64,000 nucleotides of DNA from Pseudomonas sp. BSw22131 (GCF_026810445.1 NZ_CP113949.1:682001-746000), one strand, 5' to 3'; positions 1 through 9,331 are shown, counted from the stretch's first letter. Notes: generated by a model from the sequence alone, not told the origin. Made by a program: numbers and translations.

Positions 1-4
1 TCTG

Positions 5-811
5 TTGAGCAACGGCGAGCATGGTTTGCCCATGGAAGCGTTGCAGAAGCAGATCGACAAAGTGCGCGCCTGGCGGCTGAGGGACTTCCTGGCAAAAGTC
101 GGGCGAGATTGCAGCCTGTTCAGCGTCAAGGACAGTGCGTTTGCATTAAGTGCCGTTCGCCGCGAGGAGCAAGCGGCCATGACTCCCGTCCTGGCAAACG
201 CCGATGTGCTGGTCGATCAAGGGCATTTGTACAAGACCGGCGGTGCCGCAAGCGTGGCGAAAGTGGATGTGGCGGGTCGGCCGCTGGTGATCAAACGCTA
301 CAACATCAAGAACTTTGCCCATTGGCTGAAACGCTTCTGGCGCCCAAGCCGGGCCTGGCATTCGTGGCGCGAGGGCAATCGCCTGATGTTCCTCGGCATC
401 GCCACACCCAAGCCGCTGGCCCTGCTGGAACAACGTTTTTTCTGGCTGCGTCGCAAAGCCTATCTGGTGACGGAGTACCTGCCCGGCCCCGACATCATTG
501 AGCGATTCAGCCCGTATGTGGCGTCTGCGGACGTACCCGAAGCGGAGCTGGAGGCGCTGGATCTGTTGTTCGCGCAACTGGTTCGCGAGCGCATCAGCCA
601 CGGCGATCTGAAGGGGCATAACGTGTTCTGGCATAGGGATCGCTGGGCGCTGATCGACCTGGACGCCATGTGTCAGCACAGCTCACTCGCATCCTTCGTC
701 GACGCATTTGCCAAAGATCGCGCACGCTTCATGCGCAACTGGCCCATGGACAGCGCGTTGTATCTGCTACTGGATGCCCGCATTCCGAGGGTTGCCAGGT
801 CAGCAGATTAG
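5..811 (+). CDS. InaA/Kdo-type LPS kinase family protein (PA5006-like)
   Basis: 268 residues of the lipopolysaccharide kinase (Kdo/WaaP, InaA) family, expected to be cytoplasmic and to act on LPS core sugars. Kinase-like landmarks are visible: a lysine in LVIKRYNIK (about residue 97), then HGDLKGHNVFWH (about 198-209) as the catalytic loop and LIDLDAM as the metal-binding segment. The gene starts at a TTG whose last bases overlap a possible TGA of the upstream gene, which lies outside the window; an internal ATG at 32 is an alternative start. It precedes the carbamoyltransferase gene, as PA5006 precedes PA5005 in P. aeruginosa. The substrate cannot be read from the sequence. Confidence 0.82.
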   Translation: MSNGEHGLPMEALQKQIDKVRAWRLRDFLAKVGRDCSLFSVKDSAFALSAVRREEQAAMTPVLANADVLVDQGHLYKTGGAASVAKVDVAGRPLVIKRYNIKNFAHWLKRFWRPSRAWHSWREGNRLMFLGIATPKPLALLEQRFFWLRRKAYLVTEYLPGPDIIERFSPYVASADVPEAELEALDLLFAQLVRERISHGDLKGHNVFWHRDRWALIDLDAMCQHSSLASFVDAFAKDRARFMRNWPMDSALYLLLDARIPRVARSAD

Positions 812-835
812 TCAGCATGCGTGCTTCTGATTCTG

Positions 836-859
836 GCCGCAGGCTCCTACGCCTGCGGC
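836..859. repeat. REP-like palindrome
   Basis: A perfect 9-bp inverted repeat (GCCGCAGGC / GCCTGCGGC) with a 6-base loop. Read on the minus strand it contains GTAGGAGC, typical of Pseudomonas REP elements. It lies 25 bp past the kinase stop and could act as a terminator or mRNA stabiliser. Nothing else is recognised in the 243-bp gap up to 1054 apart from the ribosome binding site of the next gene. Confidence 0.6.
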
Positions 860-1054
860 AGAAGCTGATCCTCGGTGCGTTCGAGATTCGGATTCATTCC
901 TGGGAATGTCTCTCCTCCCCTTCATTTCCACCCGACCAAATCCGAACGCATTACGCTATAATCCCGCCCTTTAGCTGCCCACCGCCCCGGCGCGAGGCAC
1001 ACTTTTTTATCAGGCGCACGCCGCCTGCATGCAGACTAAAGAGGCTAGACCCTA

Positions 1055-2812
1055 GTGGCATTGACGATCCTTGGCCTGTCCGGCGCCCTTAGCCATGATC
1101 CTTCCGCGGCCCTGTATATCGACGGCAAACTGGTCGCGGCCGCCGAAGAAGAACGTTTCGTTCGCGACAAGCACGCAAAGAACCGCATGCCCTATGAGTC
1201 GGCAAAGTTCTGTCTTGAGCAAGCCGGCATCAAGCCCTCAGACGTCGACGTGGTCGCGATTCCATTTGCGCCGATCAGCCTGTTCGGTGAAGCCCGCTGG
1301 AAATACGCCAAGCGTTACTGGTACGCCCCGGACCGTGCGCTCGACGCCATCCTGATGGGCAACCGCCGCTACAAGCGCTATCGCAACAAGATCGTCTGGT
1401 GCCTTGAGCAACTGGGCTTCGATCCAAAAAAAATCAAGATCGAACCGGTCGAGCACCACCTGGCTCACGCCTCCAGTGCCTACCACTGTTCCGGTTTCAA
1501 AGAAAAAACCGCGATCCTCGGCATCGACGGTAAAGGCGAGTACGCCACCACGTTCTTCGGCTACGGCGAGAACGGCAAGATCCACAAAATCAAAGAATTC
1601 TTCGACCCCGACTCACTGGGCGGCCTGTACGGCGCGATCACTGAGTTTCTCGGGTTTGAAATGCTCGATGGCGAATTCAAAGTCATGGGCATGGCGCCTT
1701 ACGGCGATGCCAGCAAGTACGATTTTTCGCGTCTGGCCACCTTCGAAAATGGCGAGCTGGTGATCAATACCGAATACGCCAACGTCATCGGCATCCGCCG
1801 TTACAAAGAGAAGGGCAAGGGGTTCTACTTCTCGCCGAAGCTGATCGAGTGGCTGGGGCCGAAACGTGAAGGCGACATCGCCGACGAGCCCTACATCCAT
1901 TACGCCGCCAGCATGCAAGCGCTGTTTGAAAAACTCGCGCTGCAAATGATGGATTACTACCTGGGTGACATCCTCAAGGAAACCGGGAAGATCGCTTTCG
2001 CCGGCGGTTGTGCGCTGAACGTCAAGCTGAACCAGAAAATCATCGCGCTTCCCCACGTCAAAGAGCTGTTCGTGCAGCCGGCCTCGGGTGATGCGGGCAC
2101 AGCTGTCGGTGCGGCGGCATATGTGTCGCATGCGCGCGGCGTGCCAGTCGAGAAGATGGAGCACGTTTACCTCGGCCCTTCGTACAGCAACGAAGACGTG
2201 ATCGCGGCATGTGCCCGTCACCCGAGCAAGCCTGCGTGGCGCAAAATCGAAAACACCCCGCAGCACATCGCCAAAATCATGGTCGAAGGCAACCCCGTGG
2301 CCTGGTTTCAGGGCCGTATGGAGTTCGGCCCGCGCGCGTTGGGCGGTCGTTCGATCATTGGCTGCCCGAGCATTCCTGGCGTGGCTGATCGCATTAACCA
2401 TCAGATCAAGTTCCGCGAGCGATGGAGGCCTTTCTGCCCGTCGATGCTCGACACCGTCGCGCCACAGATGATCAAGATCGACCATCCTGCACCCTTCATG
2501 ACCTTTACTTTTGAAGTGGCCGAAGAGTGGAAAACCCGAGTGCCGGAAGTCGTCCATGAAGACGGTACGTCTCGCGCCCAGGTACTCAAGCGCGAATACA
2601 ATCCGCGCTACTACGACATGATGAAAGCGCTGGAAGAGTTGACGGGCAATGGCGTCTCGCTGAATACCTCGCTCAACCGCCGGGGCGAGCCGATGATTTG
2701 CTCGCCGACCGACGCGCTGAACATGTTTTTCGGCTCCGACCTGCAGTACCTGATCATGGAAGACATCCTGGTGGTAAAAGACGGCGCGGACACCTATGAC
2801 ACGCTCGGCTGA
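1055..2812 (+). CDS. LPS-core carbamoyltransferase (NodU/CmcH/TobZ family)
   Basis: 585 residues, full length for the NodU/CmcH/TobZ O-carbamoyltransferases, which use carbamoyl phosphate and ATP. The N-terminal Kae1-like domain opens with LGLSGALSHDPSAALY, AAAEEERFVR and the histidine-rich EHHLAHASSAYH (about 131-142). The C-terminal domain has FGPRALGGRSIIG (about 424-436). Start is GTG at 1055, with GAGG at 1041-1044. Position matches PA5005, linked in P. aeruginosa to carbamoylation of core heptose, so the same role is likely. The downstream glycosyltransferase gene overlaps its 3' end by 17 bp, suggesting translational coupling. Confidence 0.9.
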   Translation: MALTILGLSGALSHDPSAALYIDGKLVAAAEEERFVRDKHAKNRMPYESAKFCLEQAGIKPSDVDVVAIPFAPISLFGEARWKYAKRYWYAPDRALDAILMGNRRYKRYRNKIVWCLEQLGFDPKKIKIEPVEHHLAHASSAYHCSGFKEKTAILGIDGKGEYATTFFGYGENGKIHKIKEFFDPDSLGGLYGAITEFLGFEMLDGEFKVMGMAPYGDASKYDFSRLATFENGELVINTEYANVIGIRRYKEKGKGFYFSPKLIEWLGPKREGDIADEPYIHYAASMQALFEKLALQMMDYYLGDILKETGKIAFAGGCALNVKLNQKIIALPHVKELFVQPASGDAGTAVGAAAYVSHARGVPVEKMEHVYLGPSYSNEDVIAACARHPSKPAWRKIENTPQHIAKIMVEGNPVAWFQGRMEFGPRALGGRSIIGCPSIPGVADRINHQIKFRERWRPFCPSMLDTVAPQMIKIDHPAPFMTFTFEVAEEWKTRVPEVVHEDGTSRAQVLKREYNPRYYDMMKALEELTGNGVSLNTSLNRRGEPMICSPTDALNMFFGSDLQYLIMEDILVVKDGADTYDTLG

Positions 2813-3926
2813 GCGCCATGTGTTGCAGTTCTGTCACGGCTATGACGGGCCGTTTCTCGACTGCGCCCGTCAGTACGCCAGCCTCTTCGCCGGCAAGGGA
2901 TACCGCGTCACCACGGTATTTCTGACCGGCGCCGCCGACGCCGACGTCGCCGCAGGGTGTGCTTCGGACGAGGTGCTGTTCATGGAGTACAGCTCCAAGG
3001 CCATTCGCGGGCTCAAGCTGGGTGCCATCCGTGAGCTGCGCAAAATCACCGCATCGCGTGACTTCACATTCTGTATCGCCCATCGCTTCAAGCCGGTGTA
3101 TATCGCGCTGCTCGCCACGCAGTTGCCAGTGATCGGTGTGCACCATGCGTTTGGCGATTATCAGCGCCGTAGCCGCAAGCTTTTCGCCCACCTGTTCCGC
3201 TGGCGTCTGAGCCTGTTGGGGGTGTCTGATGCCGTGCGCGATGACATGCGCAAAAGCCTGCCCAAATGGCCAACCGGCCGTATTCAAACTCTTTACAACC
3301 GCATCGACGTCGATCAGATCCAGTCCAGCCTGCTATCGCGTGATCAGGCCCGCGAAGAGCTGGGCCTGTCTCAAGACGCCTGGGTTGTCGGCAATGTCGG
3401 CCGTCTGCATCCCGACAAGGATCAGGCGACGTTGCTGCGCGGTTTTGCCCTCGCCCTGCCAGATTTGCCCGAGAGCAGCCAACTGGTGATTCTCGGCAAA
3501 GGCCGTTTGGAGCAAGACCTCAAGGAGTTGGCGATGGAGCTGGGGATTGGCGGCCAGGTGCTGTTGCTCGGCCAGATTGCCCAGGCCAGTCGCTACTTCA
3601 AAGCGTTCGACGTCTTCGCGCTGACCTCTGACCATGAGCCCTTTGGCATGGTGCTGCTTGAAGCCATGGTCGCTGGCGTGCCGCTGGTGGCCACTGCGTG
3701 CGGTGGTGCGAAGGAAGTGGTTGAAGGCGTCGGCCTGTTGTTCCCGTTGGGCGATGATGCGCGTCTGGCCGGTGGGCTTAAACACTTGGCCGGGCTGGAT
3801 GCGGAACAGCGTCAGGCGTGCGCGGACCTCATGCTGCAACGCTTGAGCGACAAGTTCTCCGACTCCGCGGTGCGTGACGTGTTTTGGCGCTTACCGCAAG
3901 TGACCGACCTGACTGCGGAGTCTTGA
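2796..3926 (+). CDS. wapH: GT4-family LPS core glycosyltransferase (WapH-like)
   Basis: 376 residues with the two-Rossmann GT-B architecture of family GT4. The nucleotide-sugar site is seen in NVGRLHPDKDQ (about 199-209) and in HEPFGMVLLEAMVAGVPLVA (about 280-299), which carries the EX7E motif. It probably adds a sugar to the outer core on the cytoplasmic face of the inner membrane. The symbol rests on synteny with PA5004; the sugar and linkage are not readable. The start overlaps the carbamoyltransferase end, and its TGA shares an A with the next ATG. Confidence 0.8.
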   Translation: MTRSAERHVLQFCHGYDGPFLDCARQYASLFAGKGYRVTTVFLTGAADADVAAGCASDEVLFMEYSSKAIRGLKLGAIRELRKITASRDFTFCIAHRFKPVYIALLATQLPVIGVHHAFGDYQRRSRKLFAHLFRWRLSLLGVSDAVRDDMRKSLPKWPTGRIQTLYNRIDVDQIQSSLLSRDQAREELGLSQDAWVVGNVGRLHPDKDQATLLRGFALALPDLPESSQLVILGKGRLEQDLKELAMELGIGGQVLLLGQIAQASRYFKAFDVFALTSDHEPFGMVLLEAMVAGVPLVATACGGAKEVVEGVGLLFPLGDDARLAGGLKHLAGLDAEQRQACADLMLQRLSDKFSDSAVRDVFWRLPQVTDLTAES

Positions 3927-4822
3927 TGCTCAATCGATTTCAAAGCGTTCGTGAGCGTGGCTGGACGCAGATCGACGCGTCAGTCTACGGCCAGACCTGG
4001 CAGCGTTACGGCGGCAGTGTTGCCACCCATCCATTGGTGGTGGAGCGACTGGCCGCACTGGCGGGTATTCCTGTGCGCTACCTGGCGTGGGAGCAGGGTG
4101 GCGACGTGAAAGCCGCCATTGCAACCTGGGGCCGATCACTCGCGCTGTCCAAGGACGTATTGAAAAACCACGGCAAGAAGGGGCTGTTCGATCTGGGTAA
4201 TGCCGAGCTGATCCTGCCGGTCGCCGCTGATGTTCAGGTCCCGGTTCGCCATCGTGGACGCTACCTGTCTGCACTTAACGAGGGACGTGTGTCGACCCTC
4301 AAGCCGCAGACTGAGTCGCTGGCCATGGCCCGCACGCCCGAAGAATGGTCGAAGAAGTTTCGCTACAACCAGCGCCGGGAATTGCGTCTTCTGGAAGAGG
4401 CGGGCGGCGTGGTACGCCCGGTGAGCGACTTTTCAAGCGCCGAGCTGGCGACGATTTACTGTGATCTTTTTCAACGACGCTGGGATTTCCCTGCCACCGG
4501 CGCCGAGCGCATGGCGGAGGTGGTCGAGTTGCTACGCGATCTGCTCATCGGCTCGGTGATCTTTCTCAACGACGCACCCATCGCAATACAGCTGGTGTAC
4601 CGCGTCGAAGCACCTGAATGGATCAGTGTCGAGTACATCAACGGTGGCGTCGACCCGCAGACCCGCGAGTTCAGCCCCGGCAGTGTGCTGAGTTTTCTCA
4701 ACACACAAAGCGCTTGGGAACACGCCCGTGGGCTGGGCAAGCCGCTGCGGTTTTCCTTCGGTCGTGCGGATCGTGAGTACAAAGACCGCTGGTGCAACCC
4801 TGTGCCGGTATTCCAGCTTTGA
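3926..4822 (+). CDS. Mig-14 family protein (GNAT-like)
   Basis: 298 residues of the Mig-14 family, associated in Salmonella and P. aeruginosa with resistance to antimicrobial peptides. A central FRYNQRRELRLLEEAGG segment and a C-terminal FSFGRADREYKDRW block fit the acetyltransferase-like fold of the family. The ATG at 3926 overlaps the preceding stop (TGATG) and is preferred to an upstream in-frame start inside that gene. The order PA5004-PA5003-PA5002 is conserved. The substrate is unknown. Confidence 0.82.
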   Translation: MLNRFQSVRERGWTQIDASVYGQTWQRYGGSVATHPLVVERLAALAGIPVRYLAWEQGGDVKAAIATWGRSLALSKDVLKNHGKKGLFDLGNAELILPVAADVQVPVRHRGRYLSALNEGRVSTLKPQTESLAMARTPEEWSKKFRYNQRRELRLLEEAGGVVRPVSDFSSAELATIYCDLFQRRWDFPATGAERMAEVVELLRDLLIGSVIFLNDAPIAIQLVYRVEAPEWISVEYINGGVDPQTREFSPGSVLSFLNTQSAWEHARGLGKPLRFSFGRADREYKDRWCNPVPVFQL

Positions 4823-6228
4823 GCCGCAAACAAGCGTTGCTCAAACGCCATCGTCGCAACAAGCGGATGGCGCTGCTGGCCGGGCTGTTGTTGCTGATGC
4901 TCATTGGCGTTCTGGTCGCGTGGTGGTTGCCCTTGCCGCTGGCTGTACTGGCCTGGATCGCGCATGAAGCCTGGTTTTCCGACCACCTGTTTTACTCCCC
5001 TGCCGACGACTATCTGTATCGTTTCCCGGCCGACAACGAAGTCGCCGGTGTCCGTCTGGACGGGGAAGCACTGCGGCTGGACGCTCCTTTGTTGCTGGCC
5101 GGCGGCGAGACCTTGGTATTGTCGCTGCCGATCAAAAGCACATGGCTGGGGCGTTTTCTCGACCCGGAGATTGAGCTGCAGGGGCTGGATACTCACGACC
5201 GCCAAGCCTTCGAGCGCGGCGTCGACGGCTTGCGTTATGTGAACCTGACCGGCCTGGGCGAATCGCTGGTGACAGGATCGCTTCGTGTGCGAGGTCGTTT
5301 CTGTCGTGTTGCGGGGCAACCTCGGCTTTGGTCTTTCCGCCATGCAGACGCTCGCCGTCGGCGGGTCATGGTGATTGCGCCACATGCCGACGATGCAGAA
5401 CTGGCTGCTTTTGGTCTTTACAGCGAGGCGGATGAGAGCTGGATCGTCACGTTAACGGCCGGCGAGATTGAAGCCGAGCACTACCAACAGATGGGCATGA
5501 GCCCTGTCGAAGCTGCGCGGACCAAGGGCCGTTTGCGCGCCTGGGACAGCATCGCCGTGCCACGTTGGGGCGGTGTGCCTGAGTCGCGCTGCGTCCAGCT
5601 GGGTTATTTCTGCCTCCAGTTGCCGGCCATGCAAGCGGCGCCGGATCAACCGATTGCGTCGCGTGAAGCTGACCTTGGCGATATCCGTATGTTTCGCCAG
5701 TTCAACCCGATGCGCCTGCCCGCCGACGCCGATGGACTGCCTACCTGGAACAACCTGATCGCTGATTTACGTGCATTGCTGTTGCACGCGCGACCCGAAG
5801 TGCTGGTCATGCCGCATGCGACCATCGACCCGCACCCGGATCACGTCTGTTCACAGGCCGCTGTACTTGAAGCGCTCGAAGGGTTGGCCTGGCAGCCGAG
5901 TGTGATTCTCGGCTACGCCAACCATCTGCACGATAATGATCGCTGGCCCATGGGGTGCGCCCACACGGGCATCGCATTGCCTCCCGTGTTCGATCAAACC
6001 GCAGAGCTCGTGCCCTATTGCATTGAGTTAGATACTGCCGTGCAGCAAGACAAAGCCATGGCTTTGGGTATGATGCACGACCTGCAGCCCGCAGCCCCGT
6101 TGAAGCGGCGGATCCGGCGCTGGTTGCAGAAGGTTCTGGCGGGTCGCCGCTGGCCTGCTGGGGGCGAGAACGAGTTTTTCAGAAAGTCAGTGCGTCGGCA
6201 TGAGTTGTTCTGGCGCCAGGAACGTTGA
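4819..6228 (+). CDS. dnpA: PIG-L family de-N-acetylase DnpA
   Basis: 469 residues. Two hydrophobic segments (about 18-32 and 36-50) anchor the protein in the inner membrane, followed by a PIG-L/LmbE metal-dependent deacetylase domain. APHADDAELAAFG (about 191-203) corresponds to the metal-binding (A/P)HPDDE motif, and DPHPDH (about 337-342) supplies the second histidine set. In P. aeruginosa DnpA affects fluoroquinolone tolerance and lies in the same LPS locus. I place the start at the TTG at 4819, overlapping the Mig-14 stop, because the upstream ATG lies wholly within that gene. An LPS N-acetyl sugar is the likely substrate, by context. Confidence 0.85.
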   Translation: MSRKQALLKRHRRNKRMALLAGLLLLMLIGVLVAWWLPLPLAVLAWIAHEAWFSDHLFYSPADDYLYRFPADNEVAGVRLDGEALRLDAPLLLAGGETLVLSLPIKSTWLGRFLDPEIELQGLDTHDRQAFERGVDGLRYVNLTGLGESLVTGSLRVRGRFCRVAGQPRLWSFRHADARRRRVMVIAPHADDAELAAFGLYSEADESWIVTLTAGEIEAEHYQQMGMSPVEAARTKGRLRAWDSIAVPRWGGVPESRCVQLGYFCLQLPAMQAAPDQPIASREADLGDIRMFRQFNPMRLPADADGLPTWNNLIADLRALLLHARPEVLVMPHATIDPHPDHVCSQAAVLEALEGLAWQPSVILGYANHLHDNDRWPMGCAHTGIALPPVFDQTAELVPYCIELDTAVQQDKAMALGMMHDLQPAAPLKRRIRRWLQKVLAGRRWPAGGENEFFRKSVRRHELFWRQER

Positions 6229-6313
6229 CTGCAACGATAGATCGAGCCCGCCGGCGACAGTCGCCGTGCTCCAGCAATGCCAGGTGCGAAAACCGGTAGC
6301 GCCAAGGAAACCG

Positions 6314-7270
6314 ATGAAAGTTCTATTTCTGGTTCAGAAAGAGCAGCGTGCCATTCTGGACCGCTTATACGAAGGCGTTGCCGCGAGCTGCGATTGCGAC
6401 TTGCGCTGGCTGACGTCCGAACAGCAACGCGATCTGCGCGGCTATTTCCGCCGTGAGGTCGACGTTACGCGCTATGACCGCATCATCTTTTTCCTGCGCT
6501 TCAAGCAGGAGATACGTCAAGTCGGTTTTATACGCACGATCCCCAATCTGGTGATACTCGAGCACGACGCCTATCAGAACTATATTCCGTGCAAGTACAC
6601 CGGAAAGTTCAGCGCCCATTACCGCAAGCTGCCTTGGGTGCGCGTCATCAGTTCCGGGTTCATGGTCAGCGAGCGGCTGCGTCAGGAAGGCTTTGACGCC
6701 GTTTTCGTACCCAAGGGCTATGACCAGAGCCTGCTGGCAGACCAAGGCCGTGAACGTGACATCGAGCTGGCCTTCGTCGGCAGCACCAACAGTGTGGCCT
6801 ACAGCGGGCGCAAGGCATTGCTGGATGAGCTGGGGCGTGTCGAACAGCTGGTTGTCACGCGTACCAAGTCGGGTGAAGAGTATTGCGACACCCTCAACCG
6901 TATCCGTTTTTTCGTCAGCGCCGACGTGGGTATGGGGGAGTACATGATCAAGAATTTCGAGGCGATGGCCTGCGGCTGCGTGTTGTTGGCGTTTGATCAG
7001 GGCGATGCTGAAAATCGCGCGCTGGGTCTGGAAGACATGGACAACGTTGTTCTCTATAACGATATTCCACAGTTGCAAAAGAAACTGGCTATTCTGCGCG
7101 CCGATCCTGAACTGGCTGCGCGTATTGCCCAGAGTGGTAGAAATCTGGCAACGTCGCGGTTTGGCTTCGCCGCCATCGGTGAGCGCATCATCCAGGCATC
7201 AACTCCGGCACTGCGTGAGCGTGCGCCGTTGAGCTGGCTGGAGCGGTTGCGGGCTGTTTTAGGCTTTTGA
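6314..7270 (+). CDS. ssg: Cell-surface sugar glycosyltransferase Ssg
   Basis: 318 residues, GT-B-like glycosyltransferase matching Ssg (PA5001), needed for normal LPS, exopolysaccharide and phage sensitivity in Pseudomonas. The C-terminal half has a glycosyl-transferase-1-2 style segment, MGEYMIKNFEAMACGCVLLA (about 211-230). The ATG at 6314 follows AAGGAAACC and begins a typical N-terminus (MKVLFLVQKEQ); the longer upstream frame starts inside dnpA. An 85-bp gap separates it from dnpA. A 231-bp gap follows, in which I see no further gene. Confidence 0.84.
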   Translation: MKVLFLVQKEQRAILDRLYEGVAASCDCDLRWLTSEQQRDLRGYFRREVDVTRYDRIIFFLRFKQEIRQVGFIRTIPNLVILEHDAYQNYIPCKYTGKFSAHYRKLPWVRVISSGFMVSERLRQEGFDAVFVPKGYDQSLLADQGRERDIELAFVGSTNSVAYSGRKALLDELGRVEQLVVTRTKSGEEYCDTLNRIRFFVSADVGMGEYMIKNFEAMACGCVLLAFDQGDAENRALGLEDMDNVVLYNDIPQLQKKLAILRADPELAARIAQSGRNLATSRFGFAAIGERIIQASTPALRERAPLSWLERLRAVLGF

Positions 7271-7501
7271 AGGAGCGGCCATCTGCCGGACGGTGGAACC
7301 CATGTGTCATGGCAGATTACGAATTGAATACAACGAAAGCGCTCTGCTCGGGCGCCAATGCCCTTCTTTACTGCTCCAGAGTCATGCGCGCGTGACTGAA
7401 TTCTGGTTTTACGCTTCTCTCTCGGGGTGCGAATTGGCTTTACCACTGATTGACCCTGGCAACATGGATGTCGTGACGTTAGCGTCAAGGCACGGCGCCC
7501 G

Positions 7502-8605
7502 ATGACCATCATTAATGTGATGTGGTCCAGCGGTGCACCGTTTGCGTCGGTTCACAAAGTTCATCAGCAAATCATTTCACAGCTCGACCCGGCCACTGAG
7601 ATCAAGACATGGTTCCTGCAGGGCGAAGCCAGTGGCTGCGCGGAACCTGTGCCTCAGGTGCGGGAGTGGAAGCTGTCGTCCCGTCTGCTCAAAGAGCGCC
7701 ATGTCTGGCGGCTGTTGAAACCCGTGATGCATTACCGTCTTAAAAAGGCATTGATCGAGAGTCAGGCCAAAGTGGTGTTGCTCGACGGACTGGGCGTTGC
7801 ACGAGTGTTGCTGCCGATCCTCAAAGAGCTTCCGGAGATACGGGTGGTGGTGGTTTTTCATGGCGCCACCAAGATGCGCGAGCAGCAGCGGCTGATGTTT
7901 CAGCAGTTCCCGGCAGAGCGGATGACGCTGGCGGCGGTCTCCCAGACCCTCGCCGCTGCGTTGCAGAAAAGCTTGCAGATCCCGGTCATTGGTCTGCGCA
8001 GTGCGCTTGAGCCGGAGTCGTTCTGCCTGCGCCTGCTGGCCCGCAAACAGGCCCGCCGTGTGCTGGACCTGCCCTCAGGCAACATGCGAATTCTTGGTGC
8101 GATCGGGCGGCTGGTCACTGATAAAGGCTTTGATTACCTGCTCGATGCGTTCTCGCAGTCGCTGGTGCGTCATCCTGACCTCCATCTGGTGATCATTGGG
8201 GAAGGGCCGGACCGGGGTGTGCTGGAACGCAAAATCAAACAGCTGAAGCTCAGCGGCAAGGTTTTTCTGCCGGGGCATAAACCTGGGTTGGCGAAGCTTT
8301 ATCGCGGATTCGACTGGGTGGTGATTCCATCCCGCGAAGAGGGGCTTGGGCTGGTGTTGCAGGAGGCGGTGATCGCCGGAGTGCCGGTGCTGGTTAGCGA
8401 TCTTGATGTGTTCCGTGAGCAACTCGGCGATGCCGGACACTATGTGCCGGTGGCCGATGTTCCGGCCTGGGTCGTGGCAATCGAGCAGTTCACTGCCCAG
8501 CAAAGCGACGATGTGTCAGCGTCGCAGCACAGGGCGCTTGCCCCTGAAAAAGCCTGGGAGCAATTTCGCAAAGACTCCCGTGCGCTGTTGACCTCTCATT
8601 CCTGA
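7502..8605 (+). CDS. wapR: GT4 glycosyltransferase, WapR-like rhamnosyltransferase
   Basis: 367 residues of family GT4. RLVTDKGFDYLLDAF (about 203-217) and PSREEGLGLVLQEAVIAGVP (about 277-296) mark the donor site, the latter with the EX7E motif. Synteny between ssg and waaL points to WapR, the alpha-1,3-rhamnosyltransferase that makes the outer-core attachment site for O antigen in P. aeruginosa. The sugar specificity is inferred from position only. The ATG at 7502 lacks a strong ribosome binding site. The gene converges with the kinase-like gene at 8617. Confidence 0.82.
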   Translation: MTIINVMWSSGAPFASVHKVHQQIISQLDPATEIKTWFLQGEASGCAEPVPQVREWKLSSRLLKERHVWRLLKPVMHYRLKKALIESQAKVVLLDGLGVARVLLPILKELPEIRVVVVFHGATKMREQQRLMFQQFPAERMTLAAVSQTLAAALQKSLQIPVIGLRSALEPESFCLRLLARKQARRVLDLPSGNMRILGAIGRLVTDKGFDYLLDAFSQSLVRHPDLHLVIIGEGPDRGVLERKIKQLKLSGKVFLPGHKPGLAKLYRGFDWVVIPSREEGLGLVLQEAVIAGVPVLVSDLDVFREQLGDAGHYVPVADVPAWVVAIEQFTAQQSDDVSASQHRALAPEKAWEQFRKDSRALLTSHS

Positions 8606-8611
8606 GAGGTC
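8590..8611. terminator. Convergent hairpin at the wapR 3' end
   Basis: Inverted repeat GACCTCTCA / TGAGAGGTC, 9-bp stem and 4-base loop, overlapping the wapR stop and followed by CTTTAT. It lies in the 11-bp junction between convergent genes and could terminate transcription from either side. Confidence 0.6.
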
Positions 8612-8616
8612 CTTTA

Positions 8617-9222
8617 TCAAGACGCCAGCAGGGCGTTTTCAAGGTCTTGCAGCGGAAACTCCTTCCCCAGATTTTCCCGCTCGATATAGCGCGCAAAGTG
8701 CTGAACGTTACGCTTCTTCAAACGCTCTGAGAGAGGCGCTTTGAAGAAGCGCATATCGGCCACGTCGATCAGCCCCAGCGTGTCTTCCGGTGTCACCACG
8801 ATGTTGCCCAGGTGCAGCGAGCGGAAATAAATCCCCGAGCGATGCAGGCTGCGGATCAACTCGATCAGCGCGGGAAGTGCCTGTGGCCATGCAAAACCTG
8901 GTCTGGCTGCGATCTGGCGGAGTGTCTCACCCGGCAGTGGGCGGTACAGCACGGCGGTCATGCCTTGCTGCTCAAGCGTGTAGAAATGCGTGACCTTCAA
9001 GGTGGGAACGCCGAGCTTTTCGAGCTGGAGCGCGTTGTCGATGAAGCGTTTGGAATAGGGGCGCAGCAACGCAGATGAAAACCACCGCTTACGGCGAAAT
9101 AGTTTAAGGATTTTGCCGTCGTGCAGCATGTACACTTTCGCGCCATAGCTGTCGGCCTCCAACACTTTGGCGCCGACGATCATTTGATTTAAAGCGGCTT
9201 TCGAAAGCCGAAAACATTGCAT
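8617..9222 (-). CDS. Kinase-like LPS-locus protein (PA4998-like)
   Basis: 201 residues resembling small Kdo-kinase/Bud32-like proteins encoded beside waaL in Pseudomonas (PA4998 position). KLFRRKRWF (about 43-51) carries a candidate ATP-binding lysine. IYFRSLHLGNIVVTPED (about 135-151) replaces the HxDLxxxN catalytic loop and lacks the usual HGD aspartate. LGLIDVADM (about 153-161) resembles the metal-binding DxD/DFG element. The altered loop suggests reduced or atypical activity. The start at 9222 (MQCFRLSK) is preferred to an upstream in-frame start. It is the only minus-strand gene in this stretch of the LPS locus and diverges from waaL. Confidence 0.72.
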   Translation of the reverse strand: MQCFRLSKAALNQMIVGAKVLEADSYGAKVYMLHDGKILKLFRRKRWFSSALLRPYSKRFIDNALQLEKLGVPTLKVTHFYTLEQQGMTAVLYRPLPGETLRQIAARPGFAWPQALPALIELIRSLHRSGIYFRSLHLGNIVVTPEDTLGLIDVADMRFFKAPLSERLKKRNVQHFARYIERENLGKEFPLQDLENALLAS

Positions 9223-9331
9223 CAGTAGAAAGCCTTGTGAAAAGTTACGAGCCGTTTGACAGGCAATGATGCCCAAAAGTTAACGCTTTCACCATGCCGG
9301 GCAAGACTGGTCATACATTTAGGGAGACAGG

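Noticed and set aside
1613..2557. Long minus-strand ORF opposite the carbamoyltransferase gene
   Set aside because: It is the shadow of a well-supported GC-rich gene on the other strand, with no ribosome binding site or recognisable domain.
7271..7501. Possible small gene between ssg and wapR
   Set aside because: A short ORF here overlaps the wapR start and lacks a ribosome binding site and recognisable features.
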